From Hippopus hippopus (lineage: Eukaryota > Mollusca > Bivalvia > Cardiida > Cardiidae), in assembly GCA_946811185.2 (NCBI GenBank), contig OX328113.1, forward strand, positions 18,250,521 to 18,314,520: DNA of 64,000 nt, read 5' to 3'. This document shows positions 9,198 through 21,200 of this stretch, one piece after another. The position numbers and the translations under genes were made by a program. Position 1 is the first letter of the stretch. Every line of letters begins with the position of its first letter. The notes beneath the pieces are model-generated. The model was not told the DNA's origin, ran no database searches, and saw only the letters and a program-made list of their open reading frames with translations.

Positions 9198-12100
9198 CTG
9201 TGAAAGTAAAATACATGTATAGAATGATGAGGCCTTTTGGATCAAACATGTTACAACTAAATAACTAAACGTGTTCCTTCCTCCTGGTAAAAGTTATCTT
9301 GAGTTTCTGCAAATCTCAAGAAGAAAGCTTTCAAACTTTGTGGAGAAAGGAGAACAAGCTGGTAACCAGCGTTTTCTCCTTTTACTTCAAAGTTTTCAAC
9401 CCTTAAGAAGACAAATCTTGTTAAAAGAGCATCATAATTTGCTGACGTCAATTGTTTCCATTATAGACTAGACTGAAATTTTGTTGCCTGGTAAAGGGTT
9501 AACTCTTTACCAATGAAAAAATTATATATAGTCCAGTCTAAATTGAAAGCATTTGCAAACTACAAATAAGATTGTATGGGAGGGTGTGGTAAATGGTTAA
9601 CACAATCAGTATCTTACAACAAACAAACACCAACAACGGAAGAGTAGCTGGAGAAATAAACCTGCAAAATACAACTTGAGCTGTCGAAGGCCGACGAACA
9701 TAAAAACACTCTGATACTTATACATTGAAGGTAGAAGTTTTACTTGCCTGAATAGCCGCAGCCTGATTTCAAGCAGTTTTCGAAAATTTTGCAACAAAAA
9801 GAAACCTTGGATTTAAAAGGCTTTCTTCCTACCTGCAGTGGCTCCCTCTATCTCTGTATAATATTCACTTTCAGTGCTCTCCCTTTGTTCTGTTGTTTTA
9901 CGTCTAATAACCCCATCACCTGAACTTCCATCAACCTTGAAAGAAAGTTATAAAATTCATCAAAATATTTCAACTTTTGATCAAGCCTATACCAGAGAAG
10001 TGAATTCCATTTTTTAGCAACTGTTTACGTCTTAATACCTCCATCACCTGAACTCCCATCGACCTTGAAAGAAAAGTATAATATTCATTGAAAGACATCA
10101 ACTTTTGATTTACCCTATACCAGACAACTGCATTCCATTTTCTAACACCCCCCAAGGAATAAAGATTTTGTAAAAATCAAAGAAAAAAGGAGAAAATGAT
10201 GGCTACCACATTTTTCATGGCACTTTAGAGAAAGACATCTCAAAAATATTGTAAAAAAAGAGTAAAATGCTGATAACCAGCATGTTCCAGCAACTGCCTT
10301 AGCCTAGCAGATTTTGAGTGCCTGCTTGACCAGTTACCACACAATCCAGACTTTTAACAACCCTATAGGAGAAGGTTTTTAAAACATTGTAGGAAAAGGA
10401 GAAAATGCTGGTAACCAGCATTTAAATGCTGGTAACCAGCATTTAAATGCTGGTAACCAGCATTTTCTTCTTTTCCCAAATTGTTTTCTAACTTGTCAAA
10501 TTTAAGTTTCTTTGTATCACTTTCAAAGTTGTTATGTGCAGAAGCTTTTGATTTGGAAGAGTCTAGAATTTGTGGTTAGGTAAAGGGTAAGACTTGTTTT
10601 AAAATGTTTAGTAAATACAGCCTAACGCTGTAGAAAACTTACTGTGGCGTACAAGTTATCCACCTCAGACACATATTCATAGGGATTGTTGGCTATTCTA
10701 GCATTCATACTGGCCAGAGACTCTCGTACACTCAGTTTGTTGTATGGAGGCTCCCTCTTCTTTTCTGAAATATCATAGATATTCTTAATTGTTGCAACAT
10801 ATTTTACCACTGTTCAACAAGCAATGAATTATTGGACAACTGTCTGTTTCCTTCAAAGAACATTTATAAATGATAAATGACCAGATGATAAATGTAGCTT
10901 CATTCAAATTGAAAGTGTTTTCAAACAGCTGATGAAATTCAGCTCAAATGGTGGCAAATAACTTTGTAAGAGTAGAAAATACTGCAGGAAAAAGAGAAAA
11001 GGCTAGTAACCAGCATTTTCTTCATTTCCTGCAATGATTTTGAATCTCACAAATTTGAAAACTGGTACAAATATACAGAGGAACTCCTCTGAGTAGAAAA
11101 AATGTAGGAAAAGGACAAAATACAGGGTTACCAGCATTTTCTCTATTTTCTAAGTTGTTTTTATACCACTTTTTCTCAGGGACTTTAAAACATGAGATTG
11201 TCTGGTAAAGAGTTAAATACTTCACATTGAAAACTATAGCCTACAGGTATAGAGAATCCTAAACCAGAACATTTCACCTTGAAGTTATACTTTTGAAAAA
11301 AAAGTAAATTCTGTGATAATTCTCTTCAAATATTTCATATCACTTTAACTTGCTTGTATCATAGTTTAATGCCATTATAACATCTTAGGTCATGTCACGG
11401 CAGTCAGTGCACTTATGCATGTATTTCCTGGCTTCCTCACACCAATGAAGAAACAGCTTTCTTTCCAAGCCACTGACTACTTTTCTCGCAAGCAACAGAG
11501 GTGAGAGATGAACTAGAGGCGCTTGAGTGCCTGTATCGCTCCACAGGCCTGATATTTCTATAATGGCGAAAGGAAGTTTTTAACAATTATCATTCAATCC
11601 TGCATTTTAGCTCACTGAAGAAACAATTTGGTAGACAACCACCATAGGAACTTACCTGCAAAACAACAATGAAATCCAATGAATAGTTTTAGAGAAGAAA
11701 TTTTTCAAAGATTTTACTTTATACCATAAAAGGAAAATGAGTCTCCCATAAAAGCCATGTTTTTTGACAGATCTTTTTTTTTTTTAAGGAATTCTGTAAA
11801 CCTGTATCTAAGGAACATTCCTGCAAAATAATAATGCTATCCAAATAGCGGTTTGGGAGGAGAAGATTTCTAAAGGTTTTTTACTTTGGTTGCCATGGCA
11901 ACCAGAATTCTTCATGGAACACAATTATTTGAAGGAATTTGAAAGAGGACCACCAAAGGAACATTCCTGTGAAATTTGGTAAAAATCCAGTCAATAGTTT
12001 CTGAGGAGAAGTTTTTTAAAGAAAAAGTTTACGGACGCACGCACGGACGAACGGACGAACGAACGAACGGACGGACGGACGGACGCACGACGGACACAAC

Positions 12101-15100
12101 GCCATGACAATAGCTCTCTGGCCTTCGGCCAGTGGAGCTAAAAATTGCCAGAAGGAAATTTTGCATCAACTGGGTATTTAACTTGCAACCACCAGGTCAC
12201 AAGTCAGATATACTAACCACTAAGTTTACCTGCCGGGACTTCATATTGCACTAAATTGCAGATCTATGCAAATTCCATAATGTGTACCTCCTCTTACAAA
12301 TTTCTCAATTTCATTTCTTGTAGGTGGATCTCAAAATAGGGATTAGTTCTAAAACTACCTTTTGTCCTTTAACAAAATGATCCCTGTTTTTTCTTTTGGG
12401 TTTTTTTTTAGGTAGAAAACATCGTACTTTTTGGAGTAATTGCTTGCAAATACTTTCATCAATCTCAAGTTTTAACAAACCACAAAAAAAAAAAGCTGAT
12501 GAACCAATGACAACCAACATTTTGTCCCTTTTCCACAATGTTTTCAACCCTTCGAAAAATTAATCTTATTATGTAAGTCACATTTAATTTGCTGCATGTA
12601 CATGCTTTAAAAATTGAGAACTCTTAAAAATTTTTGTCTGGTGATGAGTTAATAACTGAGCTACTGTTGATTTGCTAGAACAAAACAGGGTCCATATTCA
12701 CTAACCATTCTTAAAAACGTTCTCAGTCTTATTCTCCAGAATTTTCTAAATTTGAAAGTAACACAACGTTTGACTGGCTATACCAAATGGTTTAGCCAAT
12801 CAGAAATTGTGTTACTTTCAACTTTTGAAAATTTTGGAGAATGAGGCACAGAATGTTCTTAAGAATGAATGGTGAATGCAGACCCAGATTTCATAACCCC
12901 CGTCACATAAAATTGTTTGATCAACTGGACATTGTTACCCCTTATCCTGCTAAATAAGTTAAATGAAATTTTCAAGCTGACAGTATAAAACCAGAATGAT
13001 GCTATTTCAAATTCATTTTTTGGAGAAAAATACCTTTTTATTGGAGAGTGCAGATCCAAGATCAGACTGCACGTTCTGTGCAGTCTGATCTTGATCTACA
13101 CTGTCTGCAAAAGGTCAGTGAGTCCAGCTTAGCAGCCTAAGTGTTAAATCATTACAAACCAGGATTAGACGCAGCTGTCCCAACTGTAGAATTTTGATCA
13201 GCACTGTTTTCCAAACTAGACGTCAGAGTGTTATAATGATCATTATCTTGTTCTGCATCTTCCACATAGCCCCGGGGAGGTTCTGGTGGCGTTTGTGGGT
13301 CTGTATCAAGCCTTGCCTGACCTCCATCCCCAACATTTCTGTTTCTGTCTTGATCAGAAGCAACACTGTTTGGGTTCAAATTAACTGCCTCTTCTTCACT
13401 AAATTTTCGCAATTTCTGTACGGTGGCATATTCGGCACTAATTGAAGTCCCACAAGATGTAGATGGAATATTTGTGGGATCATTTGCTTGTCTTTCGTTG
13501 GTCACAACAGCACTTTGGTTTTCTCTTGTGAGATTTTTGTTGACTTTTGCATATTCAACATCAGTGTCTTTTCTAACAGTCGAGTAACTGTCCTCAACTT
13601 CCTCTGGAATGTTTGATGTAATAATAGAACTATCATTGTCATCATTTACTTTGTTATATGGATCATCAATTTCACTTTCCGTATCAACTACCCTTGCATA
13701 AGGGTCTGTTTGATTTGAAACGTTTCTCTCCTCATCAATCACAAATGAATAAGGATCTTCAAGTAACTTAGTCACTTGGTCTGGTCGCTTAGCAACAATC
13801 AGATTCTCTGGTGTAAGAGGGGTATCATAAGGGTCAAGGTCATCCACGTCAGTCTCCTTGACCTTATTGTAGGGGTCATCATCTTTGACCCTATTATAGG
13901 GGTCATCAGTTTTAATTTTGTTGTAAGGATCATCTACTATCTTATTATAAGGTGGATCATCACCCTTGATGAGATTATATGGATCATCATTACTATCTAC
14001 TTTGTGAAGTTTTACTGGCCCAGTGGACTTTCTTGGGCTTGATCCCACTTTGATTGAGGTAACATTTGGTTTAGACAAAGAAACCACTGTAATATCTTCT
14101 GGGACTCCTTCATAAATATTTTCATTTTTTACTTCAGCATAATCATTATAATCTGACAGTCTCTGTTTAGCTGGAATGATGCGTTTTGTGTCTCCTTCTA
14201 TCACAACATGGTCGTAGTCTGATCGCGGTCTATTTTTACGTTTTGTTTCATTTATGTGATCATAGTCATCCATGCTGGCTGTTGAAGTTCTATCACTGTT
14301 ACGCGAGCTGCCTGGGGAGCCAACTTTGGGTCTTGCACCATTATTTGTAGAAACTGACACAGCTGAGTGATTACTTCCCTTGGAACTATTTAGAGAGGTG
14401 GGATGATTAAGAGGTAGTTCAGGAAGGTGAGAGTGACCTCCCCTCTGACTTTCCAAAGCAGTTAGAGTTGCTGCCCTTTCATTTACAGGGATATCTGGTA
14501 GGTGTCCATGGCCGCGATGGTGTGAATCAAGTGTAAGCCCACCAGATCTCCCACTAGGTGGCACTTCTGGCAGATGTGAATGAGGATGAGTCTGTGGTTT
14601 TACACTGGGAATGTCTGGAAGTTCTCGTGATATGGTGTTGGGTCGGGGAGAAGATCCTGCACTTGCTGCACTCTGACGATCTGTTTTACTGTAAATAATA
14701 GAACAATTACTCAAAACATCACAATTTTCATATCATTCCAAGTACAATATGGTTGTTGGTCATAGAAACTTTAACAGTTACTCTAAGCATGCTTTAACTC
14801 AATACTTCCTAAAATAAAAAAAGAGGGCCAATGGCCCTAAAGCGCTCATCTGAGTAAAGTCATCTATGACTGATAAAGTTGTAAACATCCTGGTTGTAAT
14901 GATATAAAACATATGAGTGTTAATAACCTACTTTTTGATCAGGCCTGATCCAGTTCAAACTTGCCCAAGATATTATCCAGACAACCATTCTGATCAAATT
15001 TCATGAGTCTTAGACTGAAAATGTGACCTCTAGAGTGCACACAAGGTTTTTCTAAGATTTGTCCCCAGTGACCTACTTTTTGGCCCAACATAACCCAATT

Positions 15101-18100
15101 TTTAAATCATTTGAGATATCATCAAGACAAACATTCTTACCAATTTTCATGAGTAAGAGACTGAAAACCTGACCTTTACAGTGCACATAATTGTCAAGGC
15201 AGTGACGACAAACAACACATACAGCTCAATCACAATAGCTTACCTTGAGCACTTTGTGCTCAGGTGAGCTAAAAACTACACCGCTACAGATTGACAAATA
15301 TCCCCGACAGGTGCCTTGCCCCTGGATTAGCACCACTTTCCAATAAAATAAAGCAGCAACTTTGGCCTTGGTGATTTCTAAATTTGGTTTAAAGCAACAC
15401 TTGTGTTAATTTTTGTAGTTTAATGTCAACAAACTTTGATGGTGAATTAATTCTATATGAGCCATACTCTGTGAAAAGGGGGCTTAATGCATCTGCAAAA
15501 AGTTTCAACCCATGTCTGCCTGAGCAGCCCTCGCAGGCTGACCTGGGTTGAAACTTTTTGCTGTTGGTGAATTTTGTGCATGTCAAAGGAGCAGTCTACC
15601 TCACCATTCAGTCAGTTGCAAGACGAATAGATTTATGGATCCATAATTATGTGATGACTTGCCTGGTATAACACATCACAAAGATGCATTAAACTGCTTT
15701 TTGCCAAGACAATTCCTGTCTGTAACTGATTCAGTTGTAAATGAGCAGTAGATTTCTATGCAAAAATTGGGGGTGACCAGAAGAGAAAATTGTAAATATG
15801 GACAAATTTAGAACTTGACATGAATGAATGAATGAATGAATGTAGTTTTATGGCGCATCGACAGATTTGGTCATTTAGCGCGCATATCTGTGTTAAAAGA
15901 TGATTAAAGTGGAATTTTTAAACTGAAAAAGGTTTGAATACATTGATAATAGTAAAAGGGTTGAATTAAGAAGGATTATGTTTGATCTAAATAAGCATAA
16001 AAAACAGTACTGAGTAAAGGGCAATCCCTATCTACTCAAAAGTTTTAAACAATAAAGTTAAGATTGTGATAAAAAGATCTGAACAAAATGTTGGATTGAT
16101 AGTTGACAAGAAGAAAATAGATAAAGTCTGCAAAATTTGTGATAAAATGAACACAGATCAATCATTTGAAAAATAAATATCTATAGGAAAACAGTTTTCT
16201 GTTCTTAATTGTTCCATTTTCTTTATACAACAAGTACATGTATTAACACTTTACCAAACTACAAAATATTAGCCTTGTCCAAATTGAAAGCATTTGCAGA
16301 CGACAATTTTAATGTGGTTTGAAGGGTGTTATCTTTCTCAGATAGGGTAGAAAACATTGTGGGAAATGGAGAAAATGCTGGTTACCAGCATTTTCTCCTT
16401 TTTCCAAAATGTTTTCAAAAGGCTTCTCTCCCAGGGTTGCTAAAAGTCAGCTTTGTGCAGTAAAGGGTTAAAAGATCTGACAACCCAATAACAAAACATT
16501 AAAAGACAATCATGAAAAAGTTGAATATAGATCGTCAAGTGTGACTTTCAGATGCGTTTTCTTGTAGCTGACTATTTCTTTCTTTTGCTCAAATTTTTAA
16601 GTCAAATATCTTCACTGATGACAGACGTAGTGGGAAAATGTCGAAGTTTTTACATGATAGACCATGTAGAGGACAACAGGTCTGCGACAACACCTTTGAT
16701 TTCTTCCAGAACAGCCAAGCTGAAAAAATGTTAACCCTTTACCAAACAATCCCAAGTTTTACAAACTCTGAGAAAGAGGGCTTTTGAAAAAATTTTGTGG
16801 GAAAAGGAGAAAATGCTGGTAACCAGCATTTTCTCCTTTTCCCACAATGGTTTTGACTCTATTACAGACAAATCCATCGTTTCTACAAATTTTTGTCATC
16901 TGCAAATGCTTTCAGTTTGGACCAGTCTAAATATTTATCATTTGATAAAGGATTAGTTATACAATGAAAGAGGTAAAAATGCCAAACCCATTACAGGTAG
17001 TACTCTTCTTACTTTAGATCCACTGAGTTTCCTCTACTATGCAGGGTACCATTTTGTGAGTTGAGGGAAGTGTTTAGGGGTGTGACAGCTGTGTCAATCT
17101 CTAAGTGCACTCCTGTTGTATCATTTACTGTACTCTGAAAACACATACCAAAACAACCTGTAGCCTTTAGAGTGCTAAAAACAATTTTACTGCTTATGGG
17201 GACAGTGTACGTTAACCCTCTACTTCTTTTGAAATAATTGTTTAACTAGAATTCTAACATGACACAAGAAATCGGCTCTATAAACACAGTGCAATGAAAG
17301 CGTAGTAAAATCTAAGTTATTCTCTGTAGAGTGACGTCATTCTACATAGAGTGATGTCATTCTGTATAAAGTAAGTAAGTAAGTTATTCAATGGAATACA
17401 ATCTGCATCCGCATTTTTACTTTTAAGTATGAACTTGTTTTCCTTTGATTAAGAGTTGGTCATCTTAGAATCGAAATAATCTTCTTTCTATCGTAGTTTA
17501 TCGTTCAATACACCACGCTGTGAGTTATGAGGCACAATGAATAAACCACTCGGGCTATCGCCCTCATGGATTATTTATTGTGCCTCATAACTCACAATTG
17601 TGGTTTATTGAATGATAACCCACGATAGAAAGAAGATTATTTCTTAAACGTATCACAGACACGGATACTCCCACAACCCGCCATCATTATTATTGTTGCA
17701 AATATTGACCAAGTTCAACCTAGCACTGTGATCTTGACATTTGAGCTGGCAACACAGTTGTTTCATGCTAAGAATTGGACCATGCAACTAGAAATCATTG
17801 GCAGGTCACAAACTTAACATTTCATCAAACACAAACACACACACTGACAGGGGTTACAATATATGCCCCCCTATCTTATGGCTAGGGCATAAAAAGGAGA
17901 ACATGCTGGTAAATGAGTTGCACCTATCAATGCTTTCCTCCAGATTCTTTCATCAGATACTTCACACGACATTCTTTTCAAGCCACTGGCTGTTTTCCCA
18001 AATAAACAAGATCGGAACGGTGTTCTGCAGTGAGAATGGAATAAATCCTGTCACAATGACTAAAGTCAACCCTTAAAAAGAATCTGCCCAGCCTTGTAGC

Positions 18101-18236
18101 TCAGTTGGTAGCATACAGGCCTCACGACCATGAGTCTGTTGTCTGCAAATGCTTTCAATTTGAACAGGCCTACAATTGTCATTTGGTAAAGAGCTACCGT
18201 ATTTCTCCTAATAAAAGCGCTCTCCCTAATAGTTCC

Positions 18237-18294
<58 letters not shown>

Positions 18295-21200
18295 CTTAAA
18301 TCATGATTACCTAATGTACATTAGTTGATTAAAATGACAACATTTGAAGAATTTGATGAATATTTCCTTTAATTTGATTAATATTTCCTCTTAACAATCA
18401 CTAAAACACAAAGAAATACAAAATTGGACAGACTTTTTGCTTTGCAAATTGGGTACAAAATAAAGGCTCCCTATCTATGTTTTGCATAGCTCCTGGGAGC
18501 TTTTATTACAAGAAATACGGTATGCACTTTCCCATTTTAACAAGGTCAACCATGTCTGTTGTGAGAGAGACAAATTGATTCTATTGCAATCCCTTTTCAA
18601 AAAAATTTTATTTTACATCAATTAAACAACAAGTTCTTGCAACTTATACCAATCTCTCTCCATTCTGAAAACCACACCAATACTCGGCCCAAATATGTGG
18701 GTCAAAGAACAGTCCAAAAGTTAAGACCCGCTACGGGAAATCAAACTTGGGAGCTTATGGTTGTGAGGCTGACACTCTACCTCATAACCACATATACCAC
18801 ACAATCCCTATTGTAAGCCCTAGATAGAAAAAATGGCCAAAGGCTAAGCTTACCTGCCTCGCAGGGTCTGAAACAGCCGTTGAATTGTGACTGGCCATCA
18901 CATCCTGGGTTTCAACATCACCGTCACTTCCTAAACTTTTCTTTCTGTAATGAGATCAACACAGTCCTTTACTATACAATCTTGGGTTTCAATAACCCTG
19001 AGAAAAACATTGTGCTAGTTACAACCATTTACTCCTTATACCACAATGTTTTCTACCCTTTCTGTCTTTTTAAAGACAAATCCTATGATTTCAGACATAT
19101 ACACTGAGCGCAAGTTCTAACCGATCACTTTCTGAAACTGTATTTTTCAAAAACTACATGGTGTATGTAAGTATAAATTTGTAAGTAAGTTTTCAGGTTA
19201 AATGTCTATCAAATCTCACCTTTTAAAATTCAAAGTGAATTACACATGTGGTAAGATCCAACCACATGACCGATTCCGCCTGTGAAACACCCGTGCACTG
19301 AAGCTATTGTGTGTACACTGTCAGATTTACTGTGTGTTAAACACCGACACAGAAAAACAGAAAACATGGCAAGAATGACACTGGAACAACGAGAGAGAGC
19401 CATAGGAATGTTGACGGCAGGGGCCACCGTAAGACAGGTACGTCACCATAGCCCATGTTTTTTACATAATTGCTAAAGCAAAATTTAAACTGAGTGGAAT
19501 AGAATTATCAAATCATGCAAAGGTAATGTCGTTTAATTTCAGGTAGCTAGAACATTACACAGGGCTTTTTCAACAATTCACGCACTGTGGCAAATAATTT
19601 ACTGTGACCGGAAGTGTCCGGGATCTTGTTCGTCGGTCACGGCGGAATATTACAACACGACGCCAGGATAGATTCATCATCGTGTCCCACCTGCGTAACT
19701 GTTTTACTTCCTCTACACTTACTGCTCGGAACATTATCGGTCTTCAAAACCGCTCAGTATCATCGTCAACGGTACGTAATCGTCTAAACGACGCTGGATT
19801 GAAAGCATACAGGCCGTGTAAGGTACCTAAATTAACAAATCGACACAGACATAACCGCCTTGCTTGGGCGCGTCAACATTTACGTCTTACAAGGGCAGAC
19901 TGGGCCAATGATTTATTCACAGATGAAACCAGAATATGTCTTCGTGATGCCGACGGCCGTCAACGTGTGTATAGCCGTAGGGGAGAGCGACACGCAGAAA
20001 ACTGTGTCAGGGAAACAGAACTGTTCGCCGGAGGATCTGTTATGGTCTGGGCAGGTGTATCGTTACATACAAAAACACCACTTGTCATCATTAGAGGAAA
20101 TCTTACTGCTAGAAAATACCAGGACAATGTAATTGTTCAAACAATCATACCTCATATCAGAGCAAACCGTTTTATGTCACTGGCTCAAGACAATGCACCA
20201 TGCCACAACGCAAGAGCTACTCAGGCACTGCTGGCAGCGCATCATGTCCGACTCGTCCCTTTTCCAGCACGAAGTCCTGACCTAAACCCTATTGGACACA
20301 TCTGGGACTTGTTGAAAAGAAGAGTTCTGGCTCTTCCTCAGCCCGTAAATTTTGGCGCCCTTGAGCAATTAATTATCAATGTTTGGAATGGGATACGTCA
20401 ACAAGAAATCCAGCCATTTATCGCATCAATGAGAAGCAGGTGTCGAACGGTCATAAATGCTAACGGTGGATACACGAACTACTAGATTTTTGAATGTAGA
20501 CGAGTTTCACTTCTACTTTTTAGATGGATCTACTTTTTTGTATGTGCCATTTTTGTATTTTTCGGATTTCTGTCGTTAAATTTTGAAGATAAATCTCTCA
20601 ATGAATTATGTTAATTTTGAAATGAAATGCCTCTCATAAAATTACACTTTTTCCAATTATATGCTAAAGAAACGCTGATCGGTTAGAACTTTTGCTCAGT
20701 GTATTTATTGTATTCAAAGTCTAAAATTTGTGGATAAGTCCAAAACTAGTACTGATGTAGACAGATGAATACCTCACATGGGTTGACTTGTCATTGATGC
20801 TGGTAAAAAATTCAAAGAAACCTGCATTTTCTCCTTTTCCACCAATTTTTCAAAAGTGCTCTTCGTTAAATGTCGGAATAGTGGGGTAAAGGGATAAGGA
20901 AGTAAAATATCTTGAGTTACAGTGAATTTTTTTTCTGTTTGATAGACAAACACCTTATTTGGATAAGCTCTATGTTATCTATCTTCCTTCTAAATTCCCC
21001 TACAACACATTTTGATGTATTGTCTCATGACTGTTTGGTACTTAATACTATTTGCAACATTATTTTGTATTGTTTTAACCCTTTACCACACAATCCTGAG
21101 TTTGAATGACCCTGAAGAAAGACGACTTCTGAAAACATTGTGCGAAAAGGAGAAAATGCTGGGAACCAGTTGTAGTAAGATCACAAAAGCTCACCTTAAG

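Larger units (their letters stand above)
18962..20760 (+). mobile_element. Family A MITE split by the Tc1/mariner element
   Basis: The left part (18962-19101) has CAGTCCTTTACTATACAATC and a broken hairpin. The right part (20702-20760) resumes with AGTCTAAAATTTGTGG. The Tc1 element therefore landed after this MITE. Confidence 0.75.
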
